A DNA stretch of 64,000 nt from JBAOHV01 sp964450685 (GTDB lineage Bacteria > Actinomycetota > Acidimicrobiia > Acidimicrobiales > Microtrichaceae), in assembly GCA_964450685.1 (NCBI GenBank), contig CAYVDN010000009.1:1-64000 (forward strand). Reading direction: 5' to 3'. Below, piece after piece: positions 1 to 7,897 of the stretch; the first letter of the stretch is position 1; each line of letters opens with the position of its first letter. The translations under genes were made by a program, and so were the position numbers. The notes under the pieces were generated by a model. The model was not told the origin of the DNA and searched no databases. It saw nothing but the letters and a program-made list of their open reading frames with translations.

Positions 1-351
1 CAGCTGTTGATCACCCGAGGTGCCCTCACGACCTTCTCGATCGCCAACGACGTGGCCAAGTACTTCGCGATCATCCCGGCGATGTTCGTGGGCGTGTTCC
101 CCGCACTCGAGCAGATCAACGTCATGCGGCTCGGATCGCCGAGCTCGGCGATCCTCTCGGCGGTCATCTTCAATGCTCTGATAATCGTCGCCCTGGTTCC
201 GCTGGCGCTGCGGGGCGTGCGGTTCCGAGCCGAAGCGGCAGCCGCGGTGCTGCGGCGGAACCTGCTGATCTACGGGCTCGGTGGGCTCGCCGCACCGTTC
301 GTCGGCATCAAGCTGATCGACGTCCTCGTCACAGCAGCAGGAGTCAAGTGA
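1..351 (+). CDS. kdpB: K+-transporting P-type ATPase subunit KdpB, C-terminal end only
   Basis: This is the last 116 codons of the ATP-hydrolysing subunit of the high-affinity KdpFABC potassium pump; the rest lies before the window. The reading frame is open from base 1. The segment RGALTTFSIANDVAKYF and the following LGSPSSAILSAVIFNALI match the conserved C-terminal membrane region of KdpB, and LRRNLLIYGLGG is the usual final helix. The stop codon overlaps the ATG of kdpC by one base, as in a standard kdp operon. Identity is firm; nothing can be said about the missing N-terminal catalytic domains. Confidence 0.95.
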   Translation, partial: QLLITRGALTTFSIANDVAKYFAIIPAMFVGVFPALEQINVMRLGSPSSAILSAVIFNALIIVALVPLALRGVRFRAEAAAAVLRRNLLIYGLGGLAAPFVGIKLIDVLVTAAGVK

Positions 352-935
352 TGAAGTCCTTCCTACGGCAGCTCCGCCCTGCGCTGGTCGGCGTGATCGT
401 CCTGACGGTGATCACCGGCGTGGCATACCCGGTGGTCGTGTTGGGCATCGGCCAGACTCTCTTCAAGGACAAGGCCAACGGATCGCTGGTGGAGGTTGAC
501 GGTCAGGTGGTTGGGTCGTCGCTGATCGCCCAGGGCTTCGAGGCTCCGGAGTACTTCCATCCACGGCCCTCGGCTGCTGGAGCGGGCTACGACGGGTCGG
601 CCTCGAGCGGGTCGAACGCCGGTCCCACCAACCCTGACTACCTGGCGACAGTGGTCGAACGCGTGGAGGTCTACCGCCAGGTGAACGACCTGGCGCCGCT
701 GGTCGCGGTTCCCGCTGACGCCGTGACTGCATCCGGGTCGGGGCTTGATCCGCACATATCGCTTGCCAACGCACGGCTCCAGGCCCATAGGGTCGCCGAG
801 GCACGCGGCATGGAGCGCGACCAGGTCGAGTCGATGATCGATGAGCACACCTACGGTCGTTCGTTCGGGGTACTCGGTGAGCCCGGGGTCAACGTCTTGG
901 AGCTGAACCTGGCGCTCGACGGAGTCGGCCGGTGA
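351..935 (+). CDS. kdpC: Potassium-transporting ATPase subunit KdpC
   Basis: KdpC is the small membrane-anchored subunit of KdpFABC, needed for assembly and ATP affinity of the pump. The protein is 194 residues, the usual family length. It has one N-terminal membrane helix (about residues 10-32, GVIVLTVITGVAYPVVVLG) and an exported domain with the typical YFHPRPSAAG and SNAGPTNPDY motifs. I chose the ATG that overlaps the kdpB stop; a GTG one codon earlier is possible. It is translationally coupled to kdpB and followed 10 bp later by the sensor kinase gene kdpD, so structural and sensory genes are probably one operon. Confidence 0.95.
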   Translation: MKSFLRQLRPALVGVIVLTVITGVAYPVVVLGIGQTLFKDKANGSLVEVDGQVVGSSLIAQGFEAPEYFHPRPSAAGAGYDGSASSGSNAGPTNPDYLATVVERVEVYRQVNDLAPLVAVPADAVTASGSGLDPHISLANARLQAHRVAEARGMERDQVESMIDEHTYGRSFGVLGEPGVNVLELNLALDGVGR

Positions 936-945
936 GCCGCTGCAG

Positions 946-3486
946 GTGGTCCGTCGAGTGAGTCGCGGCAGCCTACGGATCTACCTGGGCGCAGCTCCCG
1001 GTGTGGGCAAGACCTTCGCGATGCTCGACGAAGGCCTCCGTCGGAGGTCCAGGGGCGCGGACGTGGTCGTCGGGATCGTTGAGACCCACGGCAGGGAGAA
1101 CACCGAGGCCCGGATCGCCGATCTGGAGGTGCTGCCCCGGCAGTCCATGGAGCACAGGGGGGCGCGACTCGAGGAGCTCGACATCGATGCCCTGCTCGCT
1201 CGTCATCCCGACGTGGCTCTGGTCGATGAGTTGGCCCACACCAATGTCGAAGGCTCGCGCAACCAGAAGCGTTGGGCCGACATCGAAGAACTGCTGGACG
1301 CGGGTATCGATGTCATCTCCACGGTGAACATCCAGCATCTGGAGTCGGTCAACGACGTGGTGGAGCGCATAACCGGCGTACGCCAGCGCGAAACGGTTCC
1401 CGACGAGTGGGTGCGCCGGGCGGAGCAGGTTGAGCTGGTCGACATGACCCCGGAGGCGCTCCGGCGACGACTGGCTCACGGCAACGTCTACCCAGCCGAC
1501 CGCATCGACGCCGCCATGTCGAACTACTTCCGCCCGGGGAATCTGGCCGCCCTGCGCGAGCTCGCTTTGTTGTGGGTGGCTGATCGGGTCGAGGATCAGC
1601 TGCAGACCTACCTGCGCGATCACGACGTCGACGGAGCATGGGAGACGCGTGAGCGAGTCGTGGTCGCGTTGACCGGTGCACCCGGTAACGACTCGGTGAT
1701 CCGCAGGGCAGCGCGAATCGCAGGGCGCGTCGGTGGCGAGCTGATCGGTGTGCACGTCATCGCCAGCGACGGACTGGCCGGGCTGCCCAACGCGAACCTG
1801 GGCGCGCACCGAAGTCTGCTCGAGGAGCTCGGCGGCACCTACAGGGAAGTGGTCGGAGAGGACATCGCCGCGACACTGGTGGCAGCGGCGCGCAGTGACC
1901 GGGCAACCCAGCTGGTGATCGGCGCGAGCAGACGGTCACGCTGGGATGAGCTGCGCGGCGGCTCCGTGGTCAACCGTCTCTTGCGGATGGCAAGAGACCT
2001 GGACATCCACGTCATCTCGGGTGTGAGCAGCCCCTCGGAAGGCTCAGCCCCTTCGGGCCCGGTCGTCGCTCAGCGGGGCAGTGTCCTGTCGACCCGCCGC
2101 GTCGCGAGTGCCTGGTTGCTGCTCGCCATCGGCCTGCCGGTCATGGTGGTGCTGATGAGCGCCGCAGGGGCGGACGCCGCGTTGGCCACCCAAGTTCTGA
2201 TCGGCCTGGTCCTGGTCCTGTGCGTCGCGCTGCTGGGCGGAAGGCTCGCCGGTTTCGTCGCTGCGGTGGCGACCGTGCTGGCGATGAACTTCTTCCTGGT
2301 GGAGCCGACCGGCACGCTGACTGTGAGCGACCCGGAGCACTTGATCTCCCTGGCTGTGTTCGTGGTGGCAGCAGGAACTGTGTCGACACTCGTCGACCGA
2401 GTAGCCAAACGTTCCGCCGAGGCAGCCATGGCCACCGCCGAGGCAGCAGCGCTGGCCCGTGCAGCAGCGAGTCTGGCCGCCGCTCCGGATCCGCTTCCGG
2501 ACCTGTTGATCCAGCTCCGCGAGCTGACCGACGTGGACGAGGTCTCGGTGCTCCAACGCGACGTCGATGACGGATGGGTAGTACAGGCATGCACGGGTGA
2601 TGCCGCCCCGACCGAACCCGAGACCGGCTCGACGTATGAGCTCAACGCCGATCACCGTACGGTCGTGGTCTTCCGCCCTGCGCCCGCCCGCTCGGGTGAC
2701 GGCAGCGTGCTGGGCGCCTTCCTTGACGCGCTCGCGGTCGCGCTCGAAGCGCGGCGCTTGGCGGCAGAGGCGGCGGACGCCGCGGTGGTCGCCGAGGCCG
2801 ATGCGCTCAGGACCGGCATCCTCCAGGCCGTGTCCCACGACTTGCGCACGCCCCTGGCGGGAATCAAGGCGTCGGTCACGAGCCTGTTGTCCACCGACGT
2901 GACGTTCGACGCGGCGACGACCCGGGAGTTCCTCAACACGATCGACTCCGAGGTCGATCGCCTCGACCGGGTGGTCGGCAACCTGTTGGACATGGGCCGT
3001 CTCCAGGCCGGCGCCCTCAGCGTGATGTGCAGGCCGACCGCGCTCGAGGAGGTTGTCGTCGCTGCTCTTAACCACCTGGACCTCGCCGAGGACGAGGTGG
3101 AAGTGGATGTGTCTGAGACCCTGCCGTTGGTGGACGTGGACGGAGCGCTGTTGGAACGTGCGGTGGCCAACGTCGTCGCCAACGCCGTCGCCGTGCAGCA
3201 ACCCGGGATGCCGGTGCGTGTGCAGGCGGCGGTGATACATGTCGGCGATGTCGAACGCGTCGCGCTGCAGATTGTCGACCGCGGACCTGGCTTGAACCCG
3301 CGTGCGCGGGCCAGGGCCTTCGAGCCGTTCCAGCGCCTCGGCGATCGTTCCACCCAGGCCGGTGTCGGGCTGGGCTTGGCGATCGCCCACGGCTTCACCC
3401 GCGCCATCGGAGGCGAGCTCACGCTGGACGACACACCCGGCGGAGGCCTGACAGCGACGTTCGAGCTAAGGGCTGTCCCGACCTGA
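946..3486 (+). CDS. kdpD: Osmosensitive K+ channel histidine kinase KdpD
   Basis: KdpD is the membrane sensor kinase controlling kdp expression. At 846 residues it has the full architecture: N-terminal KdpD domain with the GAAPGVGKT P-loop (residues 15-23), a universal-stress-like domain (about 240-365), four clustered membrane helices of the DUF4118 type (about 385-490), a HisKA box with phospho-acceptor H631 in SHDLRTPLAG, and a HATPase domain ending with the G-box GVGLGLAIAHGF. The start is a GTG at 946; a second GTG four codons later is equally possible. No kdpE response regulator follows. The only OmpR-like regulator nearby (5660-6331) looks like GlnR, so the partner of KdpD is probably elsewhere. 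Confidence 0.95.
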   Translation: MVRRVSRGSLRIYLGAAPGVGKTFAMLDEGLRRRSRGADVVVGIVETHGRENTEARIADLEVLPRQSMEHRGARLEELDIDALLARHPDVALVDELAHTNVEGSRNQKRWADIEELLDAGIDVISTVNIQHLESVNDVVERITGVRQRETVPDEWVRRAEQVELVDMTPEALRRRLAHGNVYPADRIDAAMSNYFRPGNLAALRELALLWVADRVEDQLQTYLRDHDVDGAWETRERVVVALTGAPGNDSVIRRAARIAGRVGGELIGVHVIASDGLAGLPNANLGAHRSLLEELGGTYREVVGEDIAATLVAAARSDRATQLVIGASRRSRWDELRGGSVVNRLLRMARDLDIHVISGVSSPSEGSAPSGPVVAQRGSVLSTRRVASAWLLLAIGLPVMVVLMSAAGADAALATQVLIGLVLVLCVALLGGRLAGFVAAVATVLAMNFFLVEPTGTLTVSDPEHLISLAVFVVAAGTVSTLVDRVAKRSAEAAMATAEAAALARAAASLAAAPDPLPDLLIQLRELTDVDEVSVLQRDVDDGWVVQACTGDAAPTEPETGSTYELNADHRTVVVFRPAPARSGDGSVLGAFLDALAVALEARRLAAEAADAAVVAEADALRTGILQAVSHDLRTPLAGIKASVTSLLSTDVTFDAATTREFLNTIDSEVDRLDRVVGNLLDMGRLQAGALSVMCRPTALEEVVVAALNHLDLAEDEVEVDVSETLPLVDVDGALLERAVANVVANAVAVQQPGMPVRVQAAVIHVGDVERVALQIVDRGPGLNPRARARAFEPFQRLGDRSTQAGVGLGLAIAHGFTRAIGGELTLDDTPGGGLTATFELRAVPT

Positions 3487-3577
3487 CAGTCCGATCATCT
3501 CGTGTGCCGACAAGGACGCGGCAACTTCACGACGGCCCGCGTCAAGAACGCGTCAAGACGTCTTGCGCGACGTGTCT

Positions 3578-3641
3578 AGGGGGAAGAGGTTCTCTGACGG
3601 GCCGACCGACGGGGTCGGCGAACCCCCTCCGGAGACCCGTC
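3578..3641 (+). promoter_or_regulatory. Structured leader in front of the KimA-like gene
   Basis: The 156-bp gap before the permease gene can fold strongly. GCCGACC (3601-3607) pairs with GGTCGGC (3613-3619) across a five-base loop. AGGGGG (3578-3583) pairs with CCCCCT (3623-3628), enclosing that hairpin. GACGGG (3596-3601) can alternatively pair with CCCGTC (3636-3641), just before the ATG. The likely Shine-Dalgarno GGAG (3631-3634) lies between the competing elements. B. subtilis kimA is controlled by a c-di-AMP riboswitch, but I could not fit this leader to that consensus, so it is only a candidate cis-regulatory RNA. Confidence 0.35.
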
Positions 3642-3642
3642 G

Positions 3643-5640
3643 ATGGCATCGAACCTCAAGCGCTATCTCATTGGGCGTCCTCTCGCGACCGACGAAGCAG
3701 ACCATCAACGGATCTCGAAGACGATCGGGCTGGCCGTCTTCTCGTCCGACGCGATCTCGTCGACTGCGTATGCGACCCAGGAGATCCTGCTGGTGCTGGT
3801 GCCGGTGGGGGGCATGGCGGTTGTGGCCCAGTCGGACTACACGTTCGGCTTCCTCACCCCGATCGCTGTCCTGGTCGCCGTCCTGCTGGCGATCGTGTCC
3901 AACAGCTACCGCCAGACCATCCACGCCTACCCCGACGGCGGCGGAGCGTACGTGGTCTCGCGGGAGAACCTGGGCGAGGTGCCCTCCCTGATCGCGGGTG
4001 GGTCCCTGTTGGTGGACTACGTGCTGACCGTCGCGGTTTCGATCGCCGCCGGAACCCAGGCGATCTACTCAGCCGTGCCGGAGCTGGCACCGTACCGAGT
4101 GGAGCTGTGCCTCTTCTTCGTAGCTCTTCTCACTGTCGCCAACCTGCGAGGCGTCAAGGAGTCCGGTCGGCTGTTCGCCGCACCGACCTACCTCTACATC
4201 GGGATCCTCGGACTGATGCTCGCCCTGGGCGTCTTCAAGCTGACCCAGGGGACGCTGCCCCAGCTTCCGCCCGACACCGAGGCGCTCGAGGACCTCGCCC
4301 ACGAGACAGGGGCGGCACCCCTCGGCATCGGTGGAATCACCTTGTTCCTGTTCGCCCGAGCATTCAGCTCGGGTGCGGTGGCACTGTCCGGTGTCGAGGC
4401 GATCTCGAACGGGATCCCCGCATTCCGCAAGCCGACCTCCAAGAACGCGGCGATCACTCTGGTGTGGATGGCCGGAATCCTCGGGGTGTCGTTCGTCGGG
4501 CTGACGATGCTGGCAGAGCACATCCGGCCGACGCCTACCGAGACCGGCGAATCGGTCAGCTCGATCATCGGACGCACTGTCTTCGGTGGAACCGGGGCCC
4601 CCTACTGGATCCTCCAGGCGGCAACTGCCGGCATCCTGATCCTGGCAGCCAACACGGCGTACGCGGACTTCCCTCGCCTGGCAGCGTTGGTCGGCAAGGA
4701 CGGCTACCTGCCACGGCAGTTCGCCAACCGCGGCGACCGACTCGTGTTCTCCAACGGCATCCTGTTCCTGGCAGGTGCCGCATCGGTGCTGCTGGTCGCT
4801 TTCGGCGGCAACGTCAGTGCGCTGATCCCCCTGTACGCGGTGGGCGTGTTCACGTCGTTCACGCTGTCGCAGTCGGGCATGGTCCGGCACCACTTGGAGC
4901 TGCGCGAACGGGGTTGGCGGTCATCAGTGGTGATCTCGGTGATCGGCGCGATCGCCACGTTCATCGTGATGATGGTCGTCATCGTCTCGAAGTTCACGAT
5001 CGGCGCCTGGATCCCTGTCGTTCTGATCCCTGTGATCGTCGTCGGGTTCAAGGCGGTCAAGAAGCATTACGCGCACGTCGCCCAGCAGCTGCGTGTGCCG
5101 GACGACCAGATCGAACCGGAAGCGGTTCCGAGACACGGGGTCGTCGTGCTGGTCGGAGGTGTCAACCAGTCCTCTCTGGCTGCGATCCGCTACGCCCGCT
5201 CGGTCGGTGCGGCGGACGCCGTCGCTGTCACGGTGGCAATAGACGAGGACCATGCCGAGCGTTTCAGGGAGCAATGGGAGCGACACCGCATCGACTATCC
5301 GCTGGAGATCATCGAGTCGCCATTCCGGGACCTGACGGGAACGGTGGAGTCGTACCTCGACGAGCTCGACCGCCGTTGGGGCCACGACTACGTAACGGTG
5401 GTCATCCCCGAGTTCGTGCTGCCCCACTGGTACCAGGGGGTGTTCCACAACCAGTCGGCCCTCGCTCTCAAGCTCGCGCTGAAGTACCGCCCCGACACCG
5501 TCGTGGTGAACGTCCCGTTCCACCTGGGCGCCGATCGGGACGTCGCCGCCGAAGCGCGGGCACTGGGTGTGCGGAACCCGACCTCGGACGACGAGCTGAC
5601 GCGCGTGCGCGTGCCAGCCGTGACCGACCGGGTGAACTGA
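3643..5640 (+). CDS. KimA-type APC-superfamily potassium importer
   Basis: This 665-residue protein resembles KimA (YdaO), the proton-coupled K+ importer of the APC superfamily. Recognisable features are the start (LIGRPLAT, then SSDAISSTAYATQEIL), YRQTIHAYPDGGGAYVVS, ENLGEVPSLIAGGSLLVDY, SGVEAISNGIPAF, ANTAYADFPRLAAL and IPLYAVGVFTSFTLSQSGM. About 12 membrane helices fill residues 25-460. A cytoplasmic domain (about 490-650) has the HGVVVLVGGVNQ start seen in this family and may bind a nucleotide regulator. It lies 156 bp downstream of kdpD, making a K+-uptake neighbourhood. GGAG at 3631 supports the ATG start. Family membership is strong; K+ as substrate is inferred from family and context. 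Confidence 0.85.
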   Translation: MASNLKRYLIGRPLATDEADHQRISKTIGLAVFSSDAISSTAYATQEILLVLVPVGGMAVVAQSDYTFGFLTPIAVLVAVLLAIVSNSYRQTIHAYPDGGGAYVVSRENLGEVPSLIAGGSLLVDYVLTVAVSIAAGTQAIYSAVPELAPYRVELCLFFVALLTVANLRGVKESGRLFAAPTYLYIGILGLMLALGVFKLTQGTLPQLPPDTEALEDLAHETGAAPLGIGGITLFLFARAFSSGAVALSGVEAISNGIPAFRKPTSKNAAITLVWMAGILGVSFVGLTMLAEHIRPTPTETGESVSSIIGRTVFGGTGAPYWILQAATAGILILAANTAYADFPRLAALVGKDGYLPRQFANRGDRLVFSNGILFLAGAASVLLVAFGGNVSALIPLYAVGVFTSFTLSQSGMVRHHLELRERGWRSSVVISVIGAIATFIVMMVVIVSKFTIGAWIPVVLIPVIVVGFKAVKKHYAHVAQQLRVPDDQIEPEAVPRHGVVVLVGGVNQSSLAAIRYARSVGAADAVAVTVAIDEDHAERFREQWERHRIDYPLEIIESPFRDLTGTVESYLDELDRRWGHDYVTVVIPEFVLPHWYQGVFHNQSALALKLALKYRPDTVVVNVPFHLGADRDVAAEARALGVRNPTSDDELTRVRVPAVTDRVN

Positions 5641-5659
5641 GCCGGTTGCGCCGCGGCGC

Positions 5660-6331
5660 TCAACTGCTCCAGCGCGACTCGCCGAACTTGTAGCCGACCG
5701 ACCGCACGGTCTGGATCAGACCGGCATGCTCCTCACCGAGCTTCGCCCGCAGGCGGCGTATGTGGACGTCGACCGTCCGGGCGCCTCCGTAGTACTCGTA
5801 CCCCCACACCTGGGAGAGCAGCGACTCGCGGGTGAAGACGCGGCCCGGGTTGCCCGACAGGAATTTGAGCAGCTCGTACTCCATGTAGGTCAGGTCGAGC
5901 GGTCGCCCAGCGATCGAGGCCTGGTACGTCTCGACGTTGAGCATCAGGGTCTCGTACTCGATGATCTCGGGGCCGACTTGCACACCGGGCTCGGCAGCCA
6001 GCAGGTGGCGCAGCCGTGCTTCGAGTTCAGCCGGGTGGAACGGTGTCACACAGAAGTCGTCGAACGTGTCGTGGCGACCGTCAAGGTCTCCCAGTTGGGT
6101 TCCGCGTACCAACAGGAGCAGCGGTGCAAGGACCAGGTCCCCGCGGCGAAGCGCCCTGGCCATGGCCAGACCCCGTTCCGGCTGTTCGTCGGCCGCGACG
6201 ATCGCCCCTGACCACACTCCAGCGCGGGCGCCTGACTCGTCCTCGACCGCCTGCCAGGGCAGCCCGGCCAGGTCGAGCAGGCGTACGAGGTCGGCAGGCG
6301 GCGGGGACGGCCAGATGAGCAGGGGGTTCAC
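5660..6331 (-). CDS. glnR: GlnR-like atypical OmpR-family response regulator
   Basis: GlnR is the orphan regulator of nitrogen metabolism in actinobacteria. The 223-residue protein has a winged-helix DNA-binding domain in residues 125-223, with LDLTYMEYELLKFL, NPGRVFTRESLLSQVWGYEY and GGARTVDVHIRRLRAKLG close to GlnR. The N-terminal receiver-like domain lacks a recognisable phosphorylation pocket, also as in GlnR. The GTG start lies three bases after the stop of the GSI gene on the same strand, so the two genes are probably cotranscribed and coupled. Adjacency to two glutamine synthetase genes supports a nitrogen role. The alternative, a KdpE-like regulator for nearby kdpD, fits less well because the receiver is degenerate and the linkage is to GS. 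Confidence 0.75.
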   Translation of the reverse strand: MNPLLIWPSPPPADLVRLLDLAGLPWQAVEDESGARAGVWSGAIVAADEQPERGLAMARALRRGDLVLAPLLLLVRGTQLGDLDGRHDTFDDFCVTPFHPAELEARLRHLLAAEPGVQVGPEIIEYETLMLNVETYQASIAGRPLDLTYMEYELLKFLSGNPGRVFTRESLLSQVWGYEYYGGARTVDVHIRRLRAKLGEEHAGLIQTVRSVGYKFGESRWSS

Positions 6332-6334
6332 CGG

Positions 6335-7675
6335 TCACCAGGCCTTGAGGTACCGCTGCAGCTCGTAGCTGCTCACGTGGGTCCGGTACCCCGCCCATTC
6401 CGAGCGCTTGTTGCGCAGGAACCACTCGAAGATGTGCTCGCCCAGCGTCTCTCGCACGAGCTCGGAGTGCTCCATCTCGTCGAGCGCAGCCGAGAGGTTG
6501 GTCGGCAGCATGGACGGGTCGTCGGTGCGGCGCTCGGCCTCGGATGACTCGAAGAGGTTCGCCGTGGCCTCCGGCGCCAGCTCGTAGCCCTGTTCTATCC
6601 CTCGCATGCCGGCGGCGAGCAGGACGGAGAAGGCGAGGTAGGGGTTGGCTGCTGGATCGAGCGCCCTGTACTCCAGGCGGGTTCCGGCCGATTCCTTGTT
6701 GCGCTTGGGCACCGGCACCCTGACCAGAGCGGAGCGGTTGTTGCGTGCCCAGGAGACGTGCACCGGGGCCTCGTAGCCCGCCACGAGTCGCTTGTAGGAG
6801 TTGACCAGCTGGTTCGTGATGGCGGTGATCTCGGGTGCGTGGCGGAGCAGTCCGGCGATGAAGCACTTGGCCGTCGCGGACAGGCCGTACTCGTCGTCGG
6901 CGTCGTAGAAGGCGTTGTCGTCGCCCTGCCACAACGACAGGTGCGTGTGCATGCCGGAGCCCTGGATGCCTTCGATCGGCTTGGGCATGAAGGTCGCGTG
7001 CACCCCCGAAGCCATGGCGACCTCACGCACGATCATGCGCATCGCCATGATGTTGTCCGCCATGCCGAGTCCGTCGGTGTAGCGCAGGTCGATCTCGTGC
7101 TGTGACGGCGCGTCCTCGTGGAACGAGTACTCGACTGGTATCCCTGTCGCCTCGAGCCGCTGGATGGTGCGCAGACGGATGTCGGAGCATTCGTCGTAGG
7201 TCGTCAGATCGAAGTAGCTGGCGTCGTCGAGCGGCTCGGGCGTCGTGTCGGGGTCGTCGGAGCGCAGGTAGAAGAACTCGACCTCGGGTGCGGCCATGAA
7301 CTGGTAGCCACGTTCGGATGCTGCTGCCAGGTTCCGCTTGAGCACCTGCCGCGGGTCGCCCTCGAACGGCGTGCCGTCCAGGTTCGAGATGTCACAGAAG
7401 ATCCTGGCGGTCAGGTCGTCCTCGTCGTCGACCCCGGGCATGAGCTGGAACGAGTTGGCGTCCGGGAAGGCGAGCACGTCGCTCTCCTGCACGCGGCTGA
7501 ACCCGTCGATCGCCGAGCCGTCGAACTGCACGCCCTCCTCGAAAGCAGCATCCAGCTCGATCGGGGAGATGGCCACCGACTTGATCTGTCCGAGGACATC
7601 GGTGAACCACAGCCGCACCAGCCGGACACGGCGCTCCTCGATGGTGCGCAACACGTAATCCTGTTGATGGTCCAT
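6335..7675 (-). CDS. glnA: Type I glutamine synthetase, GSI-alpha (GlnA2-like)
   Basis: This cytoplasmic enzyme joins ammonium to glutamate with ATP. It is 446 residues, the length of mycobacterial GlnA2. It begins MDHQQDYVLRTIEERRVRLV and has the signatures FDGSAIDGF, KPIEGIQGSGMHTHLSLW (ATP site) and NRSALVRVP. The adenylylation NLYDLP of GSI-beta is absent (NLFESSEAERR instead), so control by adenylyltransferase is unlikely. GlnA2-like proteins can also be gamma-glutamylpolyamine synthetases, so a role other than bulk ammonium assimilation is possible. The ATG at 7675 has GGAG about 6 bases upstream. It is divergent from the GSII gene and followed at once by the GlnR-like gene. Confidence 0.9.
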   Translation of the reverse strand: MDHQQDYVLRTIEERRVRLVRLWFTDVLGQIKSVAISPIELDAAFEEGVQFDGSAIDGFSRVQESDVLAFPDANSFQLMPGVDDEDDLTARIFCDISNLDGTPFEGDPRQVLKRNLAAASERGYQFMAAPEVEFFYLRSDDPDTTPEPLDDASYFDLTTYDECSDIRLRTIQRLEATGIPVEYSFHEDAPSQHEIDLRYTDGLGMADNIMAMRMIVREVAMASGVHATFMPKPIEGIQGSGMHTHLSLWQGDDNAFYDADDEYGLSATAKCFIAGLLRHAPEITAITNQLVNSYKRLVAGYEAPVHVSWARNNRSALVRVPVPKRNKESAGTRLEYRALDPAANPYLAFSVLLAAGMRGIEQGYELAPEATANLFESSEAERRTDDPSMLPTNLSAALDEMEHSELVRETLGEHIFEWFLRNKRSEWAGYRTHVSSYELQRYLKAW

Positions 7676-7720
7676 GAGAGCTCCAGTCTGACACCGGAAC
7701 GCTTCGATCCGGCCATCCGC

Positions 7721-7746
7721 GTACCAAGGGGGGATCCCCTTGGTAC
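7721..7746. promoter_or_regulatory. Perfect 11-bp palindrome in the divergent GS promoter region
   Basis: GTACCAAGGGG (7721-7731) is followed by the loop GGAT and its exact reverse complement CCCCTTGGTAC (7736-7746). It sits 46 bp upstream of the GSI start, in the 222-bp region between the two divergent glutamine synthetase genes. It could be a dimeric regulator operator or, in RNA, a leader hairpin or attenuator for the GSI transcript. It lacks a T-tract on either side, so a simple terminator is less likely. Confidence 0.5.
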
Positions 7747-7783
7747 CAGTGCCCACGGCCGGTCGGTAGCCGCGTGTGTGGCT

Positions 7784-7800
7784 GTTCACGCTCCGTTCAC
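7784..7800. promoter_or_regulatory. Candidate GlnR box: GTTCAC direct repeat with 11-bp period
   Basis: GTTCAC occurs at 7784-7789 and again at 7795-7800, one helical turn apart, about 100 bp before the GSII start. GlnR sites in actinobacteria are pentamers of GTnAC/GAAAC type repeated every 11 bp, so the spacing fits, though the bases match only partly (TTCAC). Placement in the divergent promoter next to a glnR-like gene makes it the best operator candidate here. Confidence 0.35.
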
Positions 7801-7850
7801 AATCGGGCAAAACGGCAGAAATCGCGGCGCGGCAGCATCGTTGCCGCAGT

Positions 7851-7870
7851 GGACACCACCCCCGGTGTCC
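7851..7870 (+). promoter_or_regulatory. Small hairpin upstream of the GSII ribosome binding site
   Basis: GGACACC (7851-7857) and GGTGTCC (7864-7870) form a 7-bp stem around a CCC-rich loop. It ends 12 bases before the GAAGGAAG ribosome binding site (7883-7890) of the GSII gene. It may be part of the 5' leader; no function can be assigned. Confidence 0.3.
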
Positions 7871-7897
7871 CTGGGACGACTCGAAGGAAGTGTCGAC

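Noticed and set aside
3487..3642. A c-di-AMP (ydaO-yuaA) riboswitch
   Set aside because: The position fits but I could not align the conserved riboswitch core; reported only as a structured leader.
5660..6331. KdpE, the partner of KdpD
   Set aside because: The receiver domain is degenerate and the DNA-binding domain and gene linkage match GlnR.
7118..7897. In-frame N-terminal extension of the GSII gene
   Set aside because: The extension is antisense to the GSI gene and has no GSII similarity; a good ribosome binding site supports GTG 7898.
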